NCBI GenBank assembly: GCA_030144725.1
Contig: JASKMD010000020.1
Coordinates: forward strand, 496,001-560,000
Origin: Haematococcus lacustris
Lineage: Eukaryota; Chlorophyta; Chlorophyceae; Chlamydomonadales; Haematococcaceae
Length of the DNA stretch: 64,000 nucleotides
Direction of reading: 5' to 3'
Part shown: positions 21,076 through 33,700 of the stretch, piece by piece
How the letters are laid out: every line of letters starts with the position of its first letter
How positions within the stretch are numbered: the first letter of the stretch is position 1
Notes under the pieces: model-generated
The model's database searches: none
Seen by the model: only the letters and a program-made list of their open reading frames with translations
What the model was told of the DNA's origin: nothing
Translations under genes and position numbers: made by a program

Positions 21076-21759
21076 CTGCAGTCTTTCCAGTAATGAAGCC
21101 ACGGCGTCAAACAGGTTTTGTGCCGTCAGTGCTAGCTCCTTCAACCGTTCATAACGCTGTCGCAGCATGGCAATCGTGTTTCTACATTGCAACAGTCCAG
21201 ACATGCATTGCTGTTGAAGGGGACTACTTAAGGGGCAGGGGTTAAGGGGCAGGGGCTGGGGCTGGGACAGCAGTGGGAGCAGTGATGAGCTTAACCCACC
21301 CCAGGACCTGCATTGCAGGAAGGAGCCTCACACAATCACACAGCTACCATGTGTAACCTTTAACTAAGATGCAACCACAGACTGACGTGGTGTGGTGAGG
21401 CTCACAGCACAGCTGACACCGACAGCAACACTGACAGCCGACACTGACAGCCGACAACAGCAGCTACAGCAACACACCGGCAGCACAGCCCTGGCCCTAT
21501 AGGTCCTAATTACCTGAGGGCCAGAAGCCAGCCTATCGCACACCCACCCGCCCTCTGCATCGTCGTCCTCGTCCTCAGGCAGGCTAACCTGGGCTTCCCT
21601 CGCAGCGTGTCGGGATCTCAACCGCGCTGCGTGGATCAGGCTGCGTGGGTCACCGTGGCGTGCCAGGTATTGGCGCGCAGAGGCCAGCACCAGAAGCCAC
21701 AGCAGCAGCTTGAAGGCGAGAGCAGGGCAGTAACCGAGGAGCAGGATGCAGAAGGCAAC
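21076..21759 (-). CDS. MCTP-like gene: PRT_C membrane exon and following exon
   Basis: Exon 21759-21514 (82 codons, after CCTGTAG, before CCTCAG/GTAATT) starts with a membrane segment ([31 protein letters not shown]) and ends in an acidic patch ([12 protein letters not shown]). In plant MCTPs the same place has the E-L-I-L-P-T membrane helix and D-E-L-D-E-E-F. Exon 21210-21076 (45 codons, CAACAG to CTGCAG/GTAAGG) joins in phase 0 and reads [18 protein letters not shown], then ASLLERLQ. Both phases and both motifs agree, which makes this the firmest part of the gene. Confidence 0.82.
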
Positions 21760-24700
21760 CTACAGGGGCCAAGCAGGGCAAACCCTAAGGGTGGGCAGCA
21801 GTGCAGGGGCGGGTGGGACAGGCTGGGCTGCCTGCCTGTGGCCTGCCTGTGGCCTGCCTGTGGCCTGCCTGTGGCCTGCCTGTGGCCTGCCTGTGGCCTG
21901 CCTGTGGCCTGCCTGTGGCCTGCCTGTGGCCTGCCTGTGGCCTGCCTGTGGCCTGCCTGTGGCCTGCCTGTGGCCTGCCTGTGGCCTGCCTGTGGCCTGC
22001 CTGTGGCCTGCCTGTGGCCTGCCTGTGGCCTGCCTGTGGCCTGCCTGTGGCCTGCCTGTGGCCTGCCTGTGGCCTGCCTGTGGCCTGCCTGTGGCCTGCC
22101 TGTGGCCTGCCTGTGGCCTGCCTGTGGCCTGCCTGTGGCCTGCCTGTGGCCTGCCTGTGGCCTGCCTGTGGCCTGCCTGTGGCCTGCCTGTGGCCTGCCT
22201 GTGGCCTGCCTGTGGCCTGCCTGTGGCCTGCCTGTGGCCTGCCTGTGGCCTGCCTGTGGCCTGCCTGTGGCCTGCCTGTGGCCTGCCTGTGGCCTGCCTG
22301 TGGCCTGCCTGTGGCCTGCCTGTGGCCTGCCTGTGGCCTGCCTGTGGCCTGCCTGTGGCCTGCCTGTGGCCTGCCTGTGGCCTGCCTGTGGCCTGCCTGT
22401 GGCCTGCCTGTGGCCTGCCTGTGGCCTGCCTGTGGCCTGCCTGTGGCCTGCCTGTGGCCTGCCTGTGGCCTGCCTGTGGCCTGCCTGTGGCCTGCCTGTC
22501 TGTGTGCTTCACACGCTTGCCTGACATTCCCCCTGCCCGCTGTAGGCCATGGAGAAGGCGGAGCTGGCAGTTAAGGACAACTGTAGTCCAGGAGCTGGCA
22601 TGGGGTGATTGTGGTGCATGGGGTGGCTAAGGTTCAGTATGACACAGGCCTTGGTGCAGGCCACGCAGCAGCTGCACGCTGCCTAACCGCTGCCTAGAGT
22701 ATGCTGGAGGGGGCATGCGCCGCATGGCATGGCAACCTAGATGGAGGGAAGGAAGATATATGCCAGGTATATATGCCAGGTGGCAGGTACCAGCTGACAG
22801 AATGCCATAAGGGGTGGTAGCGGGGGCCAGGCTGCACGCCTTCCACTTAGAAAGCTGTCAGTTGCCAGTTGCCTGCTGTCGGAAGACAACCAAGTTGTAG
22901 GGCAGTGCCTCAATGTCTGACATGACGCCCAGCGACACCAGCCCCAAGATAACCCTTTTGACAGCAGAGCTGGCAGTTGCGTGGTCTGGCTGGGGTCCAC
23001 TAGTGGATGACACCGACTTCGTCGCTGATCACCTTGCAGCTGCCAGCTGCCTGAAAGCCTGGCTAAACTCAGCTATGGGTGCATGGCTCCACTTGCTGAT
23101 CCTAGACAGGAAGAAAGGAAGACTATGCCAGGTGGCAGGTACCAGCTGACAGAACGCCAGAAGGGGTGGTAGCGGGGGCCAGGCTGCACGCCCTCTAGTA
23201 CTAAGAAAACAAGGAAGACAGCTTTGCCCTTGGCGAGTGGCATGCAATACAAAGTAAGGAGGGAGTGTAGGAAGTTTAGGTAGGTAGGAAGGGAGCATAG
23301 GGGAGGAGCCAGACACTGGTTGCTTACCCTCCCACCAGGAGGCCCCCTGACTTGCTCAGCCCCTCCAGCACGCTGGTTGTTGAGGCTTGGTGCTTGCTCA
23401 CCTCCACTGACTTGCGCCGGTCCTGCCAGCTGCAGACACTTTGGAACCAGGAGCGCAGGTTTACAAACATGTGGAGCGCGTCCTTGGCCCGCCTGGGGCA
23501 GCAGGTGGTGCCAGCAAGCAAGGCATACCGCACAAGTTGGTGGTGGTGGCAGGTCACACCGCCAGGGTGTAGCTGCATGCGGTGCTGGCCACACAAAGTG
23601 AGCACAGCATGAGCATGTGAGGCTGTGAGTCACTTGGCCACACAGACGAGGTGGGACAGCTGTGGGGCGGCTGTGGGCAGCAATACTCAGCATTGGACTA
23701 CCCCGCAGTACACAGACAGACACCTGAGTTGGGGACGCTACCTAGCCCTGCCTGCCAGCACAAGCAAGAAAAGATGTTCAGGGCCATGTGAGTAACAGCC
23801 CTGGTAGCACAGCAGTTGTGTGACCTCCAGTGTGACCCAGTGTGACCCAGTGTGACCCTGTGTGGCCTGACCCTGTGTGACCTAACCCTGTGTGACCCAG
23901 CTTAGTTGCTTATCTGCATACAGCCGAACCAGGTGGCAGGGGCCAAGAGGTGCATAGAGTAGGGGGTGAGGGACAGGGAGGCGGAGGAGCAGGGGTCAGG
24001 TGCCTTGGGCAGCTGTCATTGTTATGAGTTGGAGCCATGGCATAGCTACAAGGTATCTCAGGTGTGGTAGTGGACCAGCTGCTGGACTGCCACACTTAGG
24101 TGCTGGTCTGTATACCAGGCTTGGGTAGGGTGGGTGCTGCTGCTCTGGTCTGTGTCCACTCCCACCTAAAGTTAGTTTGGGCGCGGGGCAGGGACAGCTC
24201 CATGCGGCCGTCCTGCATCATGGCTTGGCACACGGCCGGGGGGAGGGGCGGCTGCACACTGGCCAGCCACCTGAGCAACAGAGTCAGGAAAAAAGGATGA
24301 GGAGATGAACATGAGAGTGATGTGATGGGTGGAGGGTGCCGGTGATGATGGCGACCCTGCCCAAGGGGGTCCTGCAGTGCCACACGCAGCGTCACACGCA
24401 ACCATACATTTCATGCTGCTGCTGCTGCCACTGCTGCTTGCGCTGCTTGCGCTGCTGCTTGCGCTGCTGCTTGCGCTGCTTGCGCTGCTGCTTGTGCTGC
24501 TGCTTGCGCTGCTGCTTGCGCTGCTGCTGGCGCTGCTGCTGGCGCTGCTGCTGGCGTTGTTGCTAAACCTGATCCGATGTAGCTGACATACACCGCCTGG
24601 ACGCCTTGCCCACCTCTCCACCAGAGCATTGCTCTCCTTGCTCAACAGCTTCAGTGTGTCGGAGTCGTCCATCTGTAGTCAGGCGCAGTGCAGAGAGCTA

Positions 24701-27700
24701 AACTGGAGGTCATGCCTCTACTAGGGTGCCTACTTGCCCGAGTCCGTGCCAGAGATCTTCTCGCCAAGGAGTGGCCAGAATGAGGCAACTCCCTGTGTAC
24801 TTGTCCTGATAAACCAGCTCCAGGTCACGGCTGGGAGGGAGGGGCCCAGCCGGGCAGCCACCAGGCAAGCCACCAGCCAGGCAGCGATGCAGCCAAGCAG
24901 GCGAGCCAGCAGCTCAGCCTCTTGCTGCACCGCCACCTCATACCAGCATGCAGCCCAGCCCCGCAATAAACAACCCACTTGACCCCTAGCTTGCACCACC
25001 CCATCACCCATTACCTGCCACCCCATCACCCATTACCTGCCACCCCATCACCCATTACCTGCCACCCCCTCACCCATTACCTACCACCCCCTCACCTATT
25101 ACCTGCCACCCCATCACCCATTACCTGCCACCCCCTCACCCATTACCTGCCACCCCCTCACCCATTACCTACCACCCCCTCATCCCATCACTCCATGCCC
25201 CGAGGCCCATAGCCCACCCAAAGCCACCCATCACCTGCAAATGGTAGCAGGGGTCAGGCATCTCCGCTGCGAGGTATGCCTGCAGCAGCTCCAGTCCGCC
25301 GCGCCACCAGCTGCGGCTCAGGCCGGGGTACAGCACACACACCTGCGTGCAGGGTGCAGCAGGCTGGGCCCTCAGCCCCAGGAGGGTGGACATCAGCGCA
25401 GGTAGCTAGGTAGGGCAGCACTGGCAGCCAGCGACTGGGCACAGCAGACTGGGTACAGCAGGCTGGACATCAAGGCCAGGCAGCTAGGTGCTGCAGCACT
25501 GGCAGGAGCTGATGTGACGGGGCAGTGCCTGAGCAGGTAGGCTCCACCTGGGTTTTCATCAGCATGGGTGCATGGCATGGGAGCGTGGCACGAGTCATTC
25601 CAGCATGTAGCTGTGCAGTCCTACAGAGCCTGCACTGCCTGCTGCTGCCTGCTGCTGCCTGCTGCTGCCTGCTGCTGCCTGCTGCTGCCTGCTGCTGCCT
25701 GCTGCTGCCAGCTGCTGCCTGCTGCTGCCTGCTGCTGCCAGCTGCTGCTAGCTGCTTACACTAGACGTCGACGTAAAGCCCCGTTCCCCACCTCACCACT
25801 GGCAGTGCAACAGCTTGCGCAGTTGCGAGGTGAATGCACCCCAATCCCAGCACAGAGTAATCGAATGCCTAACACCAAGATCAAACCCAACCCAACCCAA
25901 CCCAACCCAACCCAAACCCAAACCCAACACCAACCACACAACCACTACCCAACCACCACCCAGCAACTTCACCCCAGGCCTCCCACCTGAGCCTCCAGGA
26001 GCACTAGGGGCTGGTGGCCTGCGTGCCGCCGCTCATCCCCCTGGTAGCCGCCCCACCGGCTGTTAGTCCCCTCTTCACCCTGAGGCGCTGCAGGGGCTGA
26101 TGCCCTCCTCAGCACTGGCTGACCTGGGTCAGGGGCCTGAGCGGGGCTGCTGGCGGGCGGGGCAGGAGCCCGGACCTCGCCTCCCTCCTGGCCCTGGCCC
26201 TGGGTTGCCAGCGCTCTGACGCGGAGCGGCTGCCAGGCGGTGCTGGTGCAGTGCAGGGTGGACAGCCGGGCGCGTGTGCGGCCCACCAACACTGGCTCCA
26301 CGGCCTTGCCCATGAGGGAGGCGACCTGAAGTTCGAGCCAGGGTCAGGAGGTAGCTGGCATAGTAGGTTGCAGGGCGATTTGGCCATATGGAGGCGAACT
26401 GAGGAGTGGGTGAGGCAGTGCAGGGAGGGCGTTGGTGCGGCAGGTGCAGTGGAGTGTGTGTGCGTAGCTGTAGCTGCAGCATGGTGAGCATAGAGGCTGA
26501 AAGCTTGGAGCATCAGCAGGGGAGGTCAGGCAGGAGGAAGGTGCCAGGGTAGGGTGGTTGAAAAGCAGGAAGGGGCGTGAGGCATGCAAAGGCTGCTGGA
26601 CAGGATCAGGGTGTGGGTTAGGGTTTAGGGGGAAGCTGGCTACAAGCGGCACAGTCCTTCTCAAAAGGAGAGCGCTCGACCAGAACAACGCAGGCTCTAC
26701 CAAATGTTTCTGCCTCACTCAGTGCTAGTGCTGCCTCACACTCCCTGCCAAGTCACACTCCCTCACACGTGGTGCCTCACACCTCCAGCCACACACGCTA
26801 CCTCACATTTTCTTCCACTGCCAAGTCAGCAATGAGGGGTTCATGCTGGGCGATGCTAACCCTAACCCCCTCACTTCACCCTAAACCTTGACCCCTTGTC
26901 CAAGCTACCTCCCGCTGCCAGATGGGACTCACTGCACCAAGCCACATGCGCTCTGGTGGACGGACTGCCCCCAAACCACCTCAGTACTACCCCAAACTAC
27001 CCTAAGCAACTACCCCAAACTACCCTAAGCAACTACCACAAACTACCCCAAGCAAGGACCACAAACTAACTAAGTACAACACAGGAGCAGGAGGGGTGCA
27101 GGGAGTCCTCCCTAGCTGGAGCTCTACCTAATGCTCTACCGACAAGCAGGAGCAAAGAGTGAGAGTCACCAGGGAATGGGAGCTGCCTGCTGGGGCTCAC
27201 CGTGGGGGCAGGGACCTCAAAAACGCCAAGTGTGATGAGTGTGGCTGGGTCGTACAGCGGCAGCCGCACCTCCCACCCCAGGTTAGAGCCTGCCGCTCCG
27301 CCCGGCCCCGCACCTACACACAGCACTAGCACTGCGTGTGCCCAATCCAAGCGGGCAGGATGACACATTGGGTGTCTGCACATATGAGTATATGAGTGTG
27401 CATTGCAGCAACGCCAAGAGGCGTGGGGTATGCGGTGGCAACGGGGACTGCGGTGACAGAAACGACGGCAATGGTGATGACGGATGACTGGCACGGGCTG
27501 GGCAGGCCTGAGCGTGAACCAGCCTGAGGGTGCACACAGGCGGTCTGGTGGGCAACACCCGGCCCTAGCCCTTCACTGGGTCCAGGTAGCCATGCTAACC
27601 CTGGCTCTGTCACGCGCCCACCAGGGCTTGTTCATGGGCGCTATGGGACCCACTAGGGTCGCACTGTGAGCATGCCACTTTGTCCTAATTTGAGCCATGA

Positions 27701-30700
27701 CACTTTGAGCCATGAAATTGGAAAGAGGCCTAATGGAAAACAAAACACTGGCGCACACCTGCTTCCGCTGCCCCCGCGGCCAGATCCATGCTGCGCGCCC
27801 AGTGCGGCCCGCAGCGCAACACACAGAAGCACGCAGCCGCAGAGCGGGAGAGGGGCGCAAGGCTGATCAGGCGCACACGCACCTAGCACACACTAGGGCA
27901 CAGCACACAGCTAGCGCAGCTGCAGCTTGGCATTGCTATTTCTTACTGCTACCGTACTCCTTCTCCTGCTTTGCGAGACTCAGTAGATCATGTTTGTACT
28001 GGCTGCATCAGCGCGGTTAGATTATCATTATTCTCATTGCTTCAATTGGGTATAAGGCCCCAGGCCAGGAACCCAGCTGAGCTACAGGCTGGCGGTGTGA
28101 TGTCCCAAGCCCATCACTTTGGGGAGTCTATGCCAGTGTGTGGGGAAACCACGAGCAAACTTTCCCAGACCTGTCATGCACCTGATGCCTGGTGGTGACA
28201 CCTTGTGGCTGGTGAGGCTTAGGAGGGGAGCTAGCTAATTAGGTGTGAGAGTGAGAGGAGAGTGACGATGAACAGTGATGAACACCACAGGAGGGTCACT
28301 GCATGGCGCACCTCACCCACGGCAGGACGGCTGACCGCACAAGGGGTGGGCTGGGTGGCTGCAGGCAGTGACGAGAGGCCTGGAGGAGGTGCCTGGCTGG
28401 CCCAGGGCAGGGAAGCCAAGGGTGGCCAGCCCTTGAGCCAGAGGGGTGGTTGGCGTGGCACACAGCGCTGCGGGAAGGTACCGCCCTGCTGCTGGTCCAA
28501 CGTGCCTGGGGGCAGCTGCTGGAGGGAGGGTGACAGCCGCGTGCGCAACCGCTGCAGCCACTGCCTGCAGACAGGTCAGGGCGGCAAGGCTGTCGGTTCA
28601 GAGCCGCGGCTGATCAGTAACATTGCTTGCCCACCCACCCACCCACCCACCCACCCACCCACCCCTCACCCCCCCGCCTCCCTCACCCCCCACCCACCCA
28701 CCCGCCCGCTCGCCCGCCCGCCCGCCCCCACATTACGCACACATGGAGTGCACCCCCATCAGCACCTTTGCCCAAGGCCATGTCCGCACTGGTCCCACTC
28801 ACCCATAGCGCAGCACCAGGCGCACCAGGGGGTCACTGTCCAGCAGCGCCTCAGCCTCAGCTTCACTGTGTACCCCACCCTGGGAAGGCACACCCCGCCC
28901 ACCATCACCCCATCCCGCTCCAACACCTGCCCGGCTGCCAGCAGCAGGTGCACCCCAGCCTTGCAAACCTTCACCTCCATGCCCCTGCCCCTCCTCCTCA
29001 CCCAGCCTCCCTGCAGCCCCCCTGACTTGCTGCCCACCCTGAACCCAGCCATCACGGCTGCTGTCGCCATGTTGGGAGCCCCCACCCACCACCCCTTGCA
29101 CAGCCTGGCACATTCCCCCCTGAGCCAGTCCTGCCACAGCCTCCCGGGTGCCTCGCCTGCTGCTGAAGTGCCGGTGAGCTGGCCCATGGTTAGGCTGCAC
29201 ACTGGCTGGGTCAGCTGGGTGCAGGGGTGGCGCTGGCAGGGGGCTGCTGGCTGGCAGGGGCAGGAGCCAGGCCGGGTCTGTTGCGGAACCCGTGAGGCTG
29301 GGCCACGTGGTCCTGGCACTGCGTAAGTCCCAGGGAGCTGCAGCACCAGGCTGGGGTTCGAGACCGGGCCAGGCCTGGCGGGCTTGGGGGGAGGAGGGGG
29401 CGGTGGCAGGGCCGGAGGGGCCAGGGGGAGGCAGGCCGATGCCGGTTGGTAGGGCCAGGAGAGCAGCAGTACCCAGCTCGCCTCCGAGCTCCATGGCAAG
29501 GTCCGGGACCTGTCAGGAGCACAGTGGGGGTCAATTGAAAGGCTGCAAACATTTGCTGCCATGAATCCATTGGTTTGCATTCGCGCTTGTAACTCCATGT
29601 AATGCAATGTTGATAGGCAGGTGCTCGACCCTCGACCCTATCCCTAGTCCTAACCCTTGCACCATACCTAGCCTAATGTATAGTATAATGTCGGAAGGCA
29701 AGCTGTTACGGGAAAATCAACGGTTGAGGCTGGGTCGAAAGTTGCGGGAAATGAGTGTCGATAGTTACAGTACACGTCGAGGTGCAACCAAGACGAATGT
29801 GCAACCCGAGACTTGACCGGAACCCTTTCTGGACGTGAATATCGCTGGTCGAGGCACTGCGCGAGATCCCTCGAGTGCAAGTCGTGCAAGTCATAGCTCG
29901 CAGTGACTGAGTTTGCACGGTGAAGCCCGAAGGTGGAGCAGTAGGCAACATCGCAATAAGAATGAGGAAGTCGCTCGCAATTAGGGTCAAGGCGTGCACT
30001 TTTCCAGTGTGGTATGCTACGCGAAGTCGTGAGGCCCTCCGCGTGTGAACTCGGAGCTTCCACATTGCCGACAATCACGGGATATAACGAGTTGTGATTT
30101 GCTTGGGAAGAGGAAAGGGATCGCTGAGTAACCCAACCCTTACTCTCCCTCGCCCACCTTCCCTCTACTCACAGACATATGGGCTAGATGGCTAGTTGGC
30201 TTAGAAAACTAGGGCCAAAGTGAAATTCATTGTCGTTGTTGAGTTGTTTGGCGGTGACCCTGAATTTGGCGGTGGCGTCATAGTGGGTTTTTGCGCAGCC
30301 CGCGCCGCACCTCTCACCATGCCGGCGCAATGCACCCGTTGCACGGGCGGCGGCACGAGCTGTTGTTGTATGTGTAAACTGGCCTTTGTAGTGTAGTACT
30401 TTGCCACATGCACGGCGTGTAACAGAGTGCTCGGCAGAGGCCTAACATTTGTTTACACGAAACGCATGAAAGACCACCGCGGGTCGTAGAGCGACCGGGG
30501 ACTCGGTGCTAAGGCAACAAGAAAACAACCACGTGAAGTAGCTACAAACGATAAGCCGTGAGGAAGGAGCGAAAATTGTGATAGATGGTGTTTGGAAAAA
30601 AATTCAACAAACAATATGTTTTATTTTCTGCAAAACACCATCTATCACAATTTCAGCCCGATCGGACAAGGTTGGTCAAAAATGCAGGGAAGAATGCAGG

Positions 30701-33700
30701 GATTAATTCCTATGAGTGTTAGCACAACTTCACTTCTTCCGCGGGCAAGTATGCCCACTTGGTTCTCCACTTTGTGACATTTAGTTCCCGACCCACGTTG
30801 AGGGGCCTAGGCTCCCCTTCGTCGGCCCAGGGGCAGGGGTAGCGGCAGAGGCAGGGGCCTCCAACCTCCTTCTGATAGTTATGAGGGCGACATCGTCACA
30901 CAAGCTTCAAGGCTGCTGCCACGGTGGAGACTGATGGTAGCGACAACAGCAATGCCAGCAGCTCAGCCAGCAGCAGCTCTGATAGCGGTGAGGGCGAGAG
31001 TGGTAGTGAGGATGATGAGGCTCTGATGGAAGCAGCAACACGCTTCAGTGCTTGAAGGCGGCTGCCCAAATAGTGAACAAATGCATGTGTGGACAATGTG
31101 CTATTGTTGTGTTGCACTTAACAGCCTCGGGCTTCGTAGATGTTATTCAGAATAGAGTCACCAAACATGTATCACTTCAATGTTTGGGTCACCAAATCAG
31201 CGTATCACCAACGAGGCGTATCACTACGGTATGCAAACTAGAAAACAGCCAAATTGAGAATTCCGGCCTTAGATTTGGCACATAGCCCTACGTTGCCGTT
31301 GCAAGAGTGGAAGTACTTCACGAAAACATCGAACTACTTCGAACTTTCTCACGATGTTGGTGGCTATGGAACGACGATCTGATTTTGAGGCAAATCATAC
31401 ACTGAAATACCCCCTTAAAATCGTTAACTGTGCACGGATGGGCGTGTGTGGTGCGCCTTTCAACACGTTACACAACACTTGCTTGCGCTTCTATACATTT
31501 CTTGGTACCACAACATGCACTAGCTCTTGCAAATTTTGCAGGCAATCTCTGACCTGTGGTCAGTGGTTTGAAGAGCTCCCATAACAACTGTTGCTTCATC
31601 CACCCACAGGCATCTTGGGCGTGGGCGGGACTCGGACGAGTTGCTTCCTATCTGAAGTGCTTGGCTTTTCAGCGCCAAGCCATTCCCGGCTTTTCTTGTG
31701 GCGCCCATCTATGAAGGCATGTACAACAAGTGTTTGTTTGTGGGGTTCAATGGGATCCCTACGGGGTTGCCTCATTCCATTGAACCCCACAAACAAGTAC
31801 TTGCTCTGCGTGCCTTCATAGTTGGGCGCCACATAGAAAGTCAGGGATGGCTTGGCGGGGAAAAGCCAAGCACTTAAGACGGGAAGCAGCTCATCCGAGT
31901 CTCGCCCATGCCTAGAATGCAGTGGGGTGGATCACGCAGTTGCTGCTATGGAAGCTCTGCAAACCACCGACTCACAGGTTACAGTTTGCCTGCAACAATT
32001 GCAAGAGCAAGTACATGCAGTGGTGCCGCATGCGGTGATGCACGCGTCCTTTCCACATGGTTGTAAAAGCTAGAGTTGGGAGCGGAAACTCAAGACAATT
32101 TTGTCTTTGCTCTCACTGTGTAACCAACAGCCGGTGGTTTCACCACTAGCGTGGGACCAATCGGCGGAACAGCAAGCGGTGTTATCACAGCACGCTTGCC
32201 CCCTTTGGTGTCACCTCACCATCACTCCCGCCTAAGAGCGACAACTGGTGCAGTTGCAGCCCCCGATCCAACATTGGGTCAGTTGTAATGGACATGGTGA
32301 ACCTATGAGCCAAGCTGCAGGTCGAGCAAGTGGCAGTTCTAAGGGTGCGTGCTTGTGTGGCTCGACTAGAGTCACTAGACCACTCCCGTTCATTAGGGAG
32401 CGCTTCACCTGCGCAACAACGAGGTTGGAGACTTTGTCTACTGACTTGGTGCGGGTCACAGCCGGCTACAATCCTCACAGCAAAACAAGGTGAGGAAGAG
32501 GTGTACGCAGCGACTTGCGCAACTCCCTTCGTCAAGACATCGCACAAGGTGAACAGCTGCGCAGCAACAACAACTGCGATAGGAGCTGCTGGACTTGATG
32601 CCGCAGCGAAGGAGCTAGCAGCGGCACAACACCCGACTCCACAAGGCGACGAAGCCGCGCTGCAGGTTAAGCTGAACGTTTGTGAGTCCCGCAAGGAGTA
32701 GCAGCTTTGAGCGGCAGCCAGGGGCCAGCAAGCAGCCAAGGGTGGCAACCAAGAGGCGCAGCAAGGAGGTGCAGCGTGGAGCAGCTGGGAGCTGCGGCAG
32801 CCAGGAGTGGCAGCCATGAGCGGCACCCTCCCCACCCCTCTCCTCACTGCCATATTAAGTCAGCTGTTGTGTGGCAAATGCAGCATGGCTTCAGCAACCA
32901 GGAGTTTGGTGCCATGGGGCAGCAACCGCAAGCACACCCCTTGCCTGCTACAGGTCTGACGATAACACTCCTGCCCCTTGCCCTCTCGCCCCTTCCCTCT
33001 CATATTCCACCACCACCACCTTCACGAGCGCCACTCCGCCCACTTTCCCCTGCCCTCCCCACCGTTGTTGTTGCCAACGGTTGTTGTGTTGTGTAGTTGT
33101 GTCGATGTGTTGTGTTGTCAGGGTGGAGCCAAGACCATGGTGTGATGGGGCAGGGGCAGTAAGGCATGAACAAGAAAGCAGCAGCCATGGTGGGGGGCTC
33201 TAGTGGGGAGGTGCAGCAAAGAGTTGCAGCAAGAAGCGTGCAGCCATACCCTCCCACCCTCTCCCACCCCGTCCCACCCCGTCCCACCCCGTCCCACCCC
33301 GTCCCACCCCGTCCCACCCCGTCCCACCCCGTCCCACCCCGTCCCACCCCGTCCCACCCCGTCCCACCCCGTCCCACCCCGTCCCACCCCGTCCCACCCC
33401 GTCCCACCCCGTCCCACCCCGTCCCACCCCGTCCCACCCCGTCCCACCCCGTCCCACCCCGTCCCACCCCGTCCCACCCCGTCCCACCCCGTCCCACCCC
33501 GTCCCACCCCGTCCCACCCCGTCCCACCCCGTCCCACCCCGTCCCACCCCGTCCCACCCCGTCCCACCCCGTCCCACCCCGTCCCACCCCGTCCCACCCC
33601 GTCCCACCCCGTCCCACCCCGTCCCACCCCGTCCCACCCCGTCCCACCCCGCCCCACCCCGCCCCACCCCGCCCCACCCCGCCCCACCCCGTCCCACCCC

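Larger units (their letters stand above)
29600..32710. mobile_element. Foreign, less GC-rich block with TE-like relics inside the MCTP gene
   Basis: Base composition drops visibly compared with both sides. It contains a perfect 21-bp inverted repeat (30573-30653), a 250-bp imperfect inverted repeat (31510-32030) whose arms encode related peptides (ESRP...ALQTTD), and a plus-strand frame ending at 32701 ([14 protein letters not shown], then [15 protein letters not shown]). No known transposon domain was recognised. I infer an old insertion in an intron. Confidence 0.4.

Noticed and set aside
21607..22630. Genes of 250-300 codons on both strands
   Set aside because: Pure translation of the 11-bp minisatellite; all frames are open for arithmetical reasons.
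28262..29326. 354-codon plus-strand gene
   Set aside because: It crosses simple repeats and lies antisense to the better-supported exon block of the MCTP-like gene.
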